A stretch of 64,000 nt of DNA, from contig NZ_LZKL01000127.1 in NCBI RefSeq assembly GCF_001668725.1, forward strand, positions 62,001-126,000, written 5' to 3'. Both the position numbers and the translations under genes were made by a program. This DNA comes from Mycobacterium sp. E787 (lineage in GTDB: Bacteria > Actinomycetota > Actinomycetes > Mycobacteriales > Mycobacteriaceae). Every line of letters starts with the position of its first letter. Within the stretch, counting starts at the first letter, position 1. The notes below the pieces were generated by a model that worked only from the letters and a program-made list of their open reading frames with translations, did no database searches and had not been told where the DNA came from. This document shows, piece after piece, positions 49,654-58,299 of the stretch.

Positions 49654-50807
49654 TTCCTATCCGCCCTCTCCACCAGGGGCCCGCCGGGCGCGTCGTTCGG
49701 GTTCGGCGTGTAGCGGACGTCGGGGATCATCGTCTCCGGGTCGCGCCCGTACGACTGCTCGAGCGCCCGCAGCGCCCCCGACAACCCGGTGCCGGTCAGG
49801 AACGCGTTGTCGATCGAGCTGTAGGTGACGTCCAGGGTGATCGAAACGTTCTGGTAGTCGCCGCGCATGAGCTTCGGGATGGTGTCGATGTCGTAGGGCT
49901 GCGTCAGAATCAGCTTCAGCGCCCCGATCAGATACGGCGACGCCCGGCCGAGCTCCTTCAGCGGGCACTGCAGCGATTGCAGATCCTGGTGCAGCGGTGC
50001 TCTGGCCTCCGACAGATACTGGTCGGCGGCCTGGCTGAGCCGTCCCACCGAGTCGACGGCGTTGATCAGCAGCTGCTTGGTGTCGGCGAAATGCTTGATC
50101 AGCGGCGGGACGTCGGTCAGCACCCGATCCAGCACATCGGCCCGGCCACCCACGTACGCCAGCAGCCGGTTGGTCGAGTCGATGGCGTGGGTGATGTCAT
50201 CTCGCTGCTGATTCAGCTGGTCGGTGAAGGTATCCAGCTTGCCCAGGAAGGCCCGGATCTGGTTGCCCCGGCCGTTGAAGATGTTGAAGACCTCGTTCTG
50301 GAGCACCTCCAGGTTCGGGATGCCGCCGCCGCGCAGGATCAGCGACAGGCTCGCCAGGGTCTGCTCGGTGGTGGGAAACGCCGATGAGTTCTTCAACGGA
50401 ATGGTGTCGCCATCCTTGAGCTGCCCCACCGGGTTGGGCGGCGCCGCCAGCTCCACGTGCTGCGAACCAAGCAGGGAGGTCTGACCGATCTTGGCCGTCG
50501 CGTTCTTCGGCAGCTTGACGTTCTTGTCGATGCCGAGCGTCAGTGTGGCCACCCAGTTCTTCAGGTTGATGGCCTTGATCGAGCCGACGAAGACGTCGGC
50601 GACCATCACTTTGCTGTTGCCGTTGATCGCGAGCGTGTCCGGCATCTGCACATAGATGGTCATTGCGCCCGAGCCGCTGCCCGGGCCGCCCGGGATCGCC
50701 ACGTTGGAAATCCCTTTCCATCCGCACGAGCTCAGCACCAGCGCGGCCACCCCGAGCACCAGCCCCTGCCAGGCCCGGTGACGCATCCGACGAGCAATCG
50801 CGCTCAC
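49647..50807 (-). CDS. lprK: Mce1E (LprK), lipoprotein subunit of the Mce1 importer
   Basis: A 386-aa Mce lipoprotein. The signal peptide ends in the lipobox LSSC with Cys28 as the acylated residue. The MCE domain is at about 47-125 (TIYVQMPDTLAINGNSKV), followed by the helical region and a short tail. It anchors one of the six positions of the Mce hexamer in the membrane. The GTG start overlaps the mce1D stop (GTGA). Confidence 0.95.
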   Translation of the reverse strand: MSAIARRMRHRAWQGLVLGVAALVLSSCGWKGISNVAIPGGPGSGSGAMTIYVQMPDTLAINGNSKVMVADVFVGSIKAINLKNWVATLTLGIDKNVKLPKNATAKIGQTSLLGSQHVELAAPPNPVGQLKDGDTIPLKNSSAFPTTEQTLASLSLILRGGGIPNLEVLQNEVFNIFNGRGNQIRAFLGKLDTFTDQLNQQRDDITHAIDSTNRLLAYVGGRADVLDRVLTDVPPLIKHFADTKQLLINAVDSVGRLSQAADQYLSEARAPLHQDLQSLQCPLKELGRASPYLIGALKLILTQPYDIDTIPKLMRGDYQNVSITLDVTYSSIDNAFLTGTGLSGALRALEQSYGRDPETMIPDVRYTPNPNDAPGGPLVERADRNC

Positions 50808-52423
50808 TGGCCACCCCCTAGGTCAGCGGCGGCGGGCGCCGCCGGCCCGCCGGCGTTGGGGGCCGGCGCCGCGACCGGCGCGGGCGTCGGAGCGACCGGG
50901 CCGGGGGCCACCTCCGGCCCCGGCGGCGGCGGGGGTATCGGCACCTGTGGCGGGTTTTGCCCGATCACCGGCGAGGGGCTCTCGTCGTAGGCGTTCGGCG
51001 GCCCGGGCGGGGTCTGAAGGGTCGACTCCACGGGCGGAATGTTGGGCCCACCCATCAGTTCGGCAAGCGACTCAGGCGTCATGAGACCTTGCGTGATCGG
51101 TCCCACCTGCTGCCCCTGCATGCCGGGGGCCACGATCCACCCGTGTTGGGTGTTGCGGTGTGACGTCGGCGTATCCGGTGACCAGATGCCCGGGACAGTC
51201 GTGTCCTTGTATCCGTTCGGCGGGTGCAGCCGCGGCTCGGAGTAGGCGACGTCCTTGGGCAGCGTCTCGGCCGTGCTGGCGACGTTGAGGCCGAAGGGCA
51301 AGTAGTTGAACTTGATCGCGTCGAGGATCGGCGCCAGGTATTGCGCGCACAGCTCGGCGGACTCCTGGTAACCCAGCCGGCTGCCGGCCTGGATCGAGCT
51401 GCAGATGAACTGCATCGGGTTGGCGAAGCTGGTGATCGCCGGGATGGCCACCACCGACCCGTGCGTCGGGTGATAGATCTGGTTGATGTTCGCCGCGGCC
51501 GTCGGCAGGACGTGCAGGGCGGTCTCCAGACCGTTCAGCGAATCGGGTTGCAGCAGCGCGTTCGTCGCCGTCGCCAGGTTGTTGACGTCGTGCGTCAGCA
51601 CCTCGCGGTTCTGGTCCAGCCAGGGCCGCACGGTGGAAAGCAGACTGTCGAACTGTGAGATCGCGTCGGCCAGGGCGCCGTCGGAGCTGGCGAGCCGGCC
51701 GGTGACATCGGCGAGGTTCTGGTTCAGCGCGACGAACTGCTGGTCGTCCTGGTGCAGGGCGTTGACGAACAGTGCCAGGCTGCGCACCACCGCGAAGAAG
51801 TCGCCGCGCCCCTCGTTGAGCGCGGTCAACGCCTGCGACAGGCTGTTCAGCGTGGTGTTGATCTGCTTGCCCTTGCCGGCCAGGCCATTCGCGTAGGACT
51901 CGATGACCTCACCGAATGGGCCCTTGGGCTGCTCGGGCGTCGGGCCGAGCTTGGAGATGATGTTGGTGATGCTGTTGCGCAGGGTGTCCCACTCCACCGG
52001 CACCTGGGTGCGTTCTTCGGGGATCACGGCGTTGTCGGCCAGCACCGGGCCGCCCTTGTAGGCCGGCTCCAGCTGGATCGCGCGCGAGGCCACCAGGGTC
52101 GGGTTGAGGATCACCGCCGACGCGTTTGCGGGCACCTTGTACTTGTTCTCGTAGTGGAAGGTCACCTTCATCTTGTCGCCGGCCGGCTCGATCTTGTCGA
52201 TCGTGCCCACCCGCAGGCCCATGATCTGGACCTTGTCGCCGGCGTACAGCGCGTTGGCCGCCGGGAAGTACGCGACGACGGTGTTGTTGGTCAGCTTCTG
52301 GTACAGCCGCCACCCGGCGTAGCCGACCACCAGGGCCAGCACGATGACCAGCGACCCGACGATCACCGACGTCCGGGACAGCTTCGGCAGCCGGATGTTG
52401 CGGACGTCAAAGATGGTGCTCAA
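50804..52423 (-). CDS. mce1D: Mce1D, Mce-family subunit
   Basis: A 539-aa Mce1 subunit with an N-terminal membrane helix (SVIVGSLVIVLALVVGYAGW), the MCE domain (about 45-125), a helical region and a very Pro/Ala-rich C-terminal tail (last 90 residues). The start is a TTG that overlaps the mce1C stop (TTGA), a pattern repeated elsewhere in this window. The tail probably spans the periplasm or meets the cell wall. Confidence 0.95.
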   Translation of the reverse strand: MSTIFDVRNIRLPKLSRTSVIVGSLVIVLALVVGYAGWRLYQKLTNNTVVAYFPAANALYAGDKVQIMGLRVGTIDKIEPAGDKMKVTFHYENKYKVPANASAVILNPTLVASRAIQLEPAYKGGPVLADNAVIPEERTQVPVEWDTLRNSITNIISKLGPTPEQPKGPFGEVIESYANGLAGKGKQINTTLNSLSQALTALNEGRGDFFAVVRSLALFVNALHQDDQQFVALNQNLADVTGRLASSDGALADAISQFDSLLSTVRPWLDQNREVLTHDVNNLATATNALLQPDSLNGLETALHVLPTAAANINQIYHPTHGSVVAIPAITSFANPMQFICSSIQAGSRLGYQESAELCAQYLAPILDAIKFNYLPFGLNVASTAETLPKDVAYSEPRLHPPNGYKDTTVPGIWSPDTPTSHRNTQHGWIVAPGMQGQQVGPITQGLMTPESLAELMGGPNIPPVESTLQTPPGPPNAYDESPSPVIGQNPPQVPIPPPPPGPEVAPGPVAPTPAPVAAPAPNAGGPAAPAAADLGGGQ

Positions 52424-54009
52424 TTCTGGCTACCTCCGGTGACGCCGCTACCTCCCGTGCCGCCGGGGTTGATGAACGGTGCCGGCAGCTGGATCCCCGG
52501 CCCGGGCGGTGCCGGCGGTCCGGGCGGCAGGGCCGGCGCGAACGTCGACGGGGGCGGCGTCGGGCCTGCCGGTCCCAGGTTCTCGGTCCGCGCGCCCGGC
52601 GGCGCCTGAGTCGGCAGCGGCACCGGCGTGCCCGGCACGTTCGGCGGCGGGTCACCCGGCCGCCCGGCGATGTTGATGCCCGGGGTGGGCGGCAGCCCGT
52701 CGGGGTTCGGCGGCGACGTCGCGACGTCGACGGGCGCCGGGAAGTTCACTCCACCGAAGGGGCCGATGTTCGCGCCGGCGCACGGCAACGGGTTCCACGG
52801 CCGCGGCAGGCCCTCGTCGCCGACGGTGACGTTGCCGCCGGGGTTGGCCGGCGTGTACGAGCACGGCGACCCGGGCGGGACGGCCGGTCCCGGATGGTCG
52901 GGCGTGCCCTCCAGCACCGGCGGCGCCGGCGGCGGCGCGCCGTTGGGCTGCCGGGTGCCGTTCGGGTCGGGCCACCGGAATTCCGGCAGACCGGCGCTGC
53001 GCCAGAAGTTTTCGGGGTCGATGCCGCGCTTCTTGAACGCGGCGTCGATGAACGGCTGCACGATCTGACCGGGAAACAGGTTGTGCAGCACCACCTTGAA
53101 GAACGGTCCCGACGCGATGGCCTCGTTCAGCGATGGCAGGAATTTGCCGACCTCGGTGAAGCCGGTGGCGAGGTCGTCCTTGCGCTGGACCAGGATGTCG
53201 CTGACCGTGCGCAACTGCTCCAGCACGTGGTTGAGGTTGGGGTTGTCCTTGATGAAGCCCTTGACCTGCTCGGAGAAGGCGGCGATGTTGCTCAGCAGCG
53301 CGTTGATCGCCTGGCCGCGCTCGTTGAACGCGGCCAGCAAGACCTTCGCGTTCACCAGCAGCCGGTCGATCTGCTCGCTGCGGTCACCCAGAATGCCCGC
53401 CACCTGATTGGCCTGCGCGAGCAGGTGCTTGACCTGCTCGTCGCGCTTGCCGATGGTGTCGGAGAACTTGGCCACGCCGTCGAGCGCGGAACTCAGGTGC
53501 GGGTAGGTCTGATCGATCGTCTCCGACAGCACGTGCAGCGACTGCTTGACCGTGTCGATGTCCCAACCCTGCGCGGCCTTGGTCACGTCGAAGAACGCGT
53601 CGTAGATCTGGTAAGGCGTGGTGCTCTGCCCGATCGGCAACGAGTCCCCGGGACGCAGCGTCTGGCTGCCCCGGTTCTCGATCTCCAGGACCTTTTTGCC
53701 GAGGATGGTGTCGGTCTTGATCGCCAGCCGGCTTTCGGTGCCGATCCGTTGGCTGCCGAGATTGAACTTGATCAGGATGTGGTCGCCGTCGATCTTGAGG
53801 CTTTCCACTTTCCCGACGTCCATGCCGGCGATGCGGACCTTGTCGCCTTTGCTGAGGCCGCCGGTGTCGGTGAACTGCCCGTAGTAGTGCGGCTTGGCCA
53901 TCAGCATGGGCACGCTGGTGAAGCTTTGACCGACACCGATGACGAGCAGCGTCACGATGATGCCCATCAGGCCGATGCGCATCCGGTTGGGGGGTTCCAG
54001 CGTCCTCAT
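52420..54009 (-). CDS. mce1C: Mce1C, Mce-family subunit
   Basis: A 529-aa Mce1 subunit. Start MRTLEPPNRMRIGLMG leads into the membrane helix (about 10-32), and the MCE domain follows (about 38-118, YGQFTDTGGLSKGDKVRIAG). The helical region runs to about 330. The last 180 residues are a Pro/Gly-rich low-complexity tail. The ATG overlaps the mce1B stop (ATGA). Confidence 0.95.
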   Translation of the reverse strand: MRTLEPPNRMRIGLMGIIVTLLVIGVGQSFTSVPMLMAKPHYYGQFTDTGGLSKGDKVRIAGMDVGKVESLKIDGDHILIKFNLGSQRIGTESRLAIKTDTILGKKVLEIENRGSQTLRPGDSLPIGQSTTPYQIYDAFFDVTKAAQGWDIDTVKQSLHVLSETIDQTYPHLSSALDGVAKFSDTIGKRDEQVKHLLAQANQVAGILGDRSEQIDRLLVNAKVLLAAFNERGQAINALLSNIAAFSEQVKGFIKDNPNLNHVLEQLRTVSDILVQRKDDLATGFTEVGKFLPSLNEAIASGPFFKVVLHNLFPGQIVQPFIDAAFKKRGIDPENFWRSAGLPEFRWPDPNGTRQPNGAPPPAPPVLEGTPDHPGPAVPPGSPCSYTPANPGGNVTVGDEGLPRPWNPLPCAGANIGPFGGVNFPAPVDVATSPPNPDGLPPTPGINIAGRPGDPPPNVPGTPVPLPTQAPPGARTENLGPAGPTPPPSTFAPALPPGPPAPPGPGIQLPAPFINPGGTGGSGVTGGSQN

Positions 54010-55046
54010 TGCGGCGTGCACCTACCCGTCGGCTGCGAGAAGAGCTTGACCGTGCGCACCGGACCACCGGCCTGCAACCCGTTGATCTTGAGGGTGATGT
54101 CGCAGGCGTAGAAGTTGACGAAGTCCCCGTAGGAACCGATGGTGCGCCCGATCATGTTCAGCGCGGTCGGCACTTTATGGATGAAGTCGTTCAGTTGCTC
54201 GCGCTGATCGATCAGCGGCTGCTGCACCGCGTCCAGGTAGTTCAGGGTGCTGTGCAGCAACCCGCGGTCCTCGGCCAGCAGGTCGGCCACCGTCCCGGCG
54301 GCGTTGCTGATGTGCGCGGTGCCCGCCGCCAGCGGTTCGGCGTGGTTCTTCAGCCCGGTGATCAGCACCTCGAGGTTGTTCACCGTCTGATCGAATTGCT
54401 GGCGATGCCGGACCGTGGTGTCCAGCACGACGTTCAGGTTCTTGATCACCTCGCCGATCGCCTGGTCGCGCTGCCCCAGCTGGGACGTCAGCTGCGCGGT
54501 GTTGTCGAGGATGTCGTTGATGGTGCCGCCCTGACCCTGGAACACCGTGATCAGCGCGGTCGCGATGGTGTTGACCTTTTGCGGGTCGAGCGCCCGAAAC
54601 AGCGGCTTGAAACCACCGATCAGCGCGTCGAGGTCGAGCGCCGGCGAGGTCCGTGACACGGGGATGAAGCCGCCCGGGGGCAGCACCTTGTCGGCTCCCT
54701 CGCCCTCGCCGCGCTTGAGCTCCAGGTACCGGTTGCCGATCAGGTCGAGGTAGCGGATCTGCGCCGTCGTCGACTGATACAGCGGGATCGAACGGTCGAC
54801 GCTGAAGTTCACCCGCGCGCGCCGGCCGCCGTCGACCAGCTCGACCGAGCTGACCTTGCCGATCTCCACGCCCGAGGCCCGGACGAATTGGCCCTGCCGC
54901 AGCCCGCTGATGTTGGTGAATTCCGCGGAGTACCCGTAGGTGCGGTCGAAGCGCATCTGACCGAACACCACGATGATCATCACAGTGAAGACCAGCAGCA
55001 CCAGGGAGAAGATGCTGAGTCGAACGATGGTTCCGGTGATTTTCAT
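54006..55046 (-). CDS. mce1B: Mce1B, Mce-family subunit
   Basis: A 346-aa Mce1 subunit, the shortest of the six and without a Pro-rich tail. A membrane helix (about 8-30, IFSLVLLVFTVMIIVVFGQ) precedes the MCE domain (about 35-115) and the helical region. Two C-terminal cysteines (CDITLKING and the final CTPQ) may form a disulfide. The ATG overlaps the mce1A stop (ATGA). Confidence 0.95.
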   Translation of the reverse strand: MKITGTIVRLSIFSLVLLVFTVMIIVVFGQMRFDRTYGYSAEFTNISGLRQGQFVRASGVEIGKVSSVELVDGGRRARVNFSVDRSIPLYQSTTAQIRYLDLIGNRYLELKRGEGEGADKVLPPGGFIPVSRTSPALDLDALIGGFKPLFRALDPQKVNTIATALITVFQGQGGTINDILDNTAQLTSQLGQRDQAIGEVIKNLNVVLDTTVRHRQQFDQTVNNLEVLITGLKNHAEPLAAGTAHISNAAGTVADLLAEDRGLLHSTLNYLDAVQQPLIDQREQLNDFIHKVPTALNMIGRTIGSYGDFVNFYACDITLKINGLQAGGPVRTVKLFSQPTGRCTPQ

Positions 55047-56392
55047 GGGTTGATCGTGTTGTCCCCTACTTGGCGGCCCCAGACGTACTCGATCGCGTAC
55101 GGGGAACCGGTGTCGAGGTGGTTGTACGGCGCGATGCTGTTGCCGGAGTCCATCACCAACTCGGGCGCGGGCCACAGGTCGTGGGTGATGTGCTGCCAGC
55201 AACCCGGCGCACCGCCTGGCCCGCCGCGCGCGTTCACGCGCGGCAGATTCTCGGGCCACACGTACGGGTTCGGCGCCCCGCCGATCAGGGTGGCGATGTT
55301 CCCCAGGCCCGCAAGCCCTTGGGTGGGCAGCGCGAAGATTCCGATCAGACCGACGAGGGTCACCGCCGACAGCGGGTTGAGCAACAAGCCCAGTCCGGAC
55401 AGCACCTTCGTGTCGGCGTTGAGCGAATAGCCGTTGCCGCCGAGGAACTTCTGGGCGATGGGCTCGATGTCGTGGTAGTTGCGGACCGTGCAGAACAGCT
55501 CGGGGCTGTAGGTGTCCAGCAGCTGGGCCGTGGGCACCAGGTCCCTGGCCCCGCGGGCGAGGTACGGCCCGCCTCTCTCGAAGATGTCCGCGCCCGTGTT
55601 GCCGAAGCCGGCCGCCGACAGCAACGCCTGGTCGAGGTCCTTCTGCTGCGCATTGATCGTGCGCGACGTGACGACGGCGTTGTTGAGGAAGTCGAACAGG
55701 TCGGGCGCGGCGTTGGCGTAGGTGTCACCCAGACCCGCGAGCTGCTGGATGTCGTGGCGGGCCTGCGGCATCTGCGGGTTGACGTCGTCGAGGATCGCGT
55801 TGGCGTTGACGACCGACTGACCGAACCGATCACCCAGCCCGGTCAGCGCCTGGGCGGCGGCGCTCAGCGTCAGGTTCAGCTTGACCGGGTCCACCTGCTG
55901 CGCGATCTCGGTGATGGTCTGGAACAGCGTGTTGATCTCCGTCGTCACCGATCGGGCGTCGATCACGGTCTGCGGCGTGATCCGTTGCGGGGAAGGGTTT
56001 TTCGGCGTCGTCAGCGACACGTACTTGCCGCCGAACACCGTCGTCGCCTTGATGTCGGCGTTCACGTTCGACGGGATCAGCTTGAGGTAGCGCGGGTACA
56101 CGTCGAGGCTGAACTTGGCGGCCGGCTTGCCGTCCTTGACGATCTCGGAGATATTGGCGACCCGGCCGATCTCCACCCCGTTGTAGGTGACCTTGGAGCC
56201 CGGATCCATGACGAGCCCGGCCCGGGAGGCCACCATCGTCAGCTTGGTCTTGGGCGTGAAGTCCCCCCGGAACTGCCCGTACACCAAAACCAGCAGCACG
56301 GCGGCGACGACCAGCATCGCGACCCCGGCCAGCTTGTAGGGCGGGTTGTGGGGGGCGTTGACCTTTCCGGCGGTCCCTGTCGCAGTGGTCAT
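55043..56392 (-). CDS. mce1A: Mce1A, Mce-family subunit (mammalian cell entry protein)
   Basis: A 449-aa Mce1 subunit. A membrane helix (about 20-40, LAGVAMLVVAAVLLVLVYGQ) precedes the MCE domain (about 45-125, VTYNGVEIGRVANI) and the helical region. A C-terminal domain of about 130 residues follows, with cysteines that may pair (ELFCTVRNY, APGCWQHI). Mce1A of M. tuberculosis has been linked to host-cell entry as well as fatty-acid import. ATG start two bases after the yrbE1B stop. Confidence 0.96.
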   Translation of the reverse strand: MTTATGTAGKVNAPHNPPYKLAGVAMLVVAAVLLVLVYGQFRGDFTPKTKLTMVASRAGLVMDPGSKVTYNGVEIGRVANISEIVKDGKPAAKFSLDVYPRYLKLIPSNVNADIKATTVFGGKYVSLTTPKNPSPQRITPQTVIDARSVTTEINTLFQTITEIAQQVDPVKLNLTLSAAAQALTGLGDRFGQSVVNANAILDDVNPQMPQARHDIQQLAGLGDTYANAAPDLFDFLNNAVVTSRTINAQQKDLDQALLSAAGFGNTGADIFERGGPYLARGARDLVPTAQLLDTYSPELFCTVRNYHDIEPIAQKFLGGNGYSLNADTKVLSGLGLLLNPLSAVTLVGLIGIFALPTQGLAGLGNIATLIGGAPNPYVWPENLPRVNARGGPGGAPGCWQHITHDLWPAPELVMDSGNSIAPYNHLDTGSPYAIEYVWGRQVGDNTINP

Positions 56393-56394
56393 GG

Positions 56395-57264
56395 CTAAAC
56401 CGTTAAAGCGAAGTTGGGGTTGACGCCGTAGAGCGCCAACGCGGCGGCCAGAACGACAACCTGCACCGACACCAGCGAGAAGCGCATCGACCGGCCGACG
56501 GCCTCGCCGACGCCGACGGGTCCGCCGCCCGCGTTGTACCCGTAGTAGCAGTGGGTGATCATGACCACCGCCGTGATGATGATGGCCTCGACGAAGGACC
56601 AGAACACGTCGTCGGGGCGCAGGAACGTCCGGAAGTAGTGCTCATAGGTGCCGTGCGACTGCCCGTAGATCACCGTCGTGGTGATCTGCGGCGACAGGAA
56701 CGACATGATCATGGCCAGCGAGTAGAGCGGGATGATCACCACCAGGCCGGCCATGATCCGCGTGCTCGCCAGGAACGAAATCGACTTGACCCCCATGACC
56801 TCGAGGGCGTCGATCTCCTCGCTGATCCGCATGGCCCCCAGCTCGGCGGTGGCGCCGGCGCCGACGGTGGCGGCCATCGAGATCCCGGTCACGACGGGTG
56901 CGGCGATGCGCACGTTGATCAATGCGGCGAAGAAGCCGGTGAACGCCTCGACGCCGATGTTGCCCAGGGATGCGAACCCCTGGATGGCCACGAGCGAGCT
57001 ACCGGACAGCGTGACGAAGCCGACGATCGCGACCGTGCCGCCGACGACGGCCATCGCGCCGGTGCCCATGCCGATCTGGGCGATCAGCCGCAGCGTCTCC
57101 TTGCGGTAGTTGCGCAGCGCGTGCGGGATGTTGCCGAGGGCCACCGCCCCGAACCAGCCCATCTGCCCGATGTCGTCGAGTCCACGGCCGAAGGCGCCGC
57201 CGTAGCGATTGACGTTCTCGACCGCCCGCGGGAAGCGGGCGCGCAACACCGCACCGGTCGACAT
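56395..57264 (-). CDS. yrbE1B: YrbE1B, MlaE-type permease of the Mce1 importer
   Basis: A 289-aa MlaE-family permease with about five membrane segments. The conserved cytoplasmic coupling region is GATAELGAMRISEEIDALEV, the MlaE signature that contacts the ATPase (MceG, encoded elsewhere). It pairs with YrbE1A to form the membrane channel. ATG 57264 is one base after the yrbE1A stop. Confidence 0.96.
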   Translation of the reverse strand: MSTGAVLRARFPRAVENVNRYGGAFGRGLDDIGQMGWFGAVALGNIPHALRNYRKETLRLIAQIGMGTGAMAVVGGTVAIVGFVTLSGSSLVAIQGFASLGNIGVEAFTGFFAALINVRIAAPVVTGISMAATVGAGATAELGAMRISEEIDALEVMGVKSISFLASTRIMAGLVVIIPLYSLAMIMSFLSPQITTTVIYGQSHGTYEHYFRTFLRPDDVFWSFVEAIIITAVVMITHCYYGYNAGGGPVGVGEAVGRSMRFSLVSVQVVVLAAALALYGVNPNFALTV

Positions 57265-57265
57265 G

Positions 57266-58081
57266 TCAGCGCCCCGTCCCGAACCGAACACCGATCGTGG
57301 TCAGCACCACGTTCACCGCGTAGAGCGCGACCACGCAGAGCACCACGGTCTCGTTGACCGCGGTGCCCAGCCCCTTGGACCCGCCGCGCACGGTCAGGCC
57401 GCGGAAACAGCCGACCAGGCCGGCGATGAGGCCGAACGTCGCGGCCTTGACCGTTGCGATGACCACCTCCGGCAGGCCCGTGATGGTGGTCAGGGTGGCC
57501 AGGTAGGCCCCGCCCGAGACGTTCTGCAGGTACACACCGAACAGGTAGCCGCCGACCAGGCCGACGGTGATCACCAGGCCGTTGAGCAGCGTGGCGACCA
57601 GGGTCGCGGCGATCACCCGGGGCACCACCAGCCGGTGGATCGGGTCGATGCCCAGCACCTCCATCGCGTCGATCTCTTCGCGAATGGTGCGGGCACCCAG
57701 GTCCGCGCAGATCGCCGTCGAGCCGGCGCCGGCCACCACCAGCACGGTGGTCAGCGGGCCCAACTGGGTGACCGCGCCGATGGCGGCGCCCGCACCCGAC
57801 AGGTCGGCCGCACCGAACTGGGCCAGCAGGACGTTGAGGGTGAAGATCAGCAGAACGGTCAGCGGGATCGAGACCATGATGGTCGGCAGGAACGCCACCC
57901 GCATGATGAACCAGCACTGCAGAACGAACTCGCGCCACTGGAAAGGCCAGCGGAACAGCGCCCTTCCGGTCAGGACGCACATCCGGAAGAAGCCACCGAT
58001 GAGGGTCAGCGGAGTCTCGAGCTGGTCGCGAAGGTAGCCGACCAGATAGGGGCCGCGTCGACTTTCCGTCGTCGAAGTCAC
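57266..58081 (-). CDS. yrbE1A: YrbE1A, MlaE-type permease of the Mce1 importer
   Basis: A 271-aa MlaE-family permease with the signature GAGSTAICADLGARTIREEI followed by DAMEVLGIDPIHRLV, and about five membrane segments. The GTG start gives an N-terminus a few residues longer than in M. tuberculosis. It lies 218 bp downstream of fadD5, the widest gap in the operon, and a candidate internal promoter lies in that gap. Confidence 0.96.
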   Translation of the reverse strand: MTSTTESRRGPYLVGYLRDQLETPLTLIGGFFRMCVLTGRALFRWPFQWREFVLQCWFIMRVAFLPTIMVSIPLTVLLIFTLNVLLAQFGAADLSGAGAAIGAVTQLGPLTTVLVVAGAGSTAICADLGARTIREEIDAMEVLGIDPIHRLVVPRVIAATLVATLLNGLVITVGLVGGYLFGVYLQNVSGGAYLATLTTITGLPEVVIATVKAATFGLIAGLVGCFRGLTVRGGSKGLGTAVNETVVLCVVALYAVNVVLTTIGVRFGTGR

Positions 58082-58216
58082 CGCTGCCCCCTCCCCTCGA
58101 CACCGCGGGACTGGCGGATCCGCGGCCTATCGTGTCGCACGCCGCCCCCGCCTTGCCGCGACCCTACGTCTGTGACCATCGGCTCCCTACCGGCAAGTAG
58201 TAACGGAGACCACAGG

Positions 58217-58245
58217 AATGTACCCGATGGCCGTGAACGTGTGAA
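58217..58245 (-). promoter_or_regulatory. Candidate internal promoter of mce1, upstream of yrbE1A
   Basis: On the minus strand TTCACA (58245-58240), a 17-bp spacer and TACATT (58222-58217) make a reasonable SigA-type promoter, leaving about 130 nt of leader before yrbE1A. The 218-bp gap (58082-58299) also holds two TTGACG hexamers and an AAAC-N6-GTTT dyad near fadD5. An intergenic promoter at this place has been reported in M. tuberculosis. Confidence 0.5.
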
Positions 58246-58299
58246 CTGCATCCGCACAATTAACCCTTCGTCAACAGCGGGCAAACGTTACAGTTTCCG

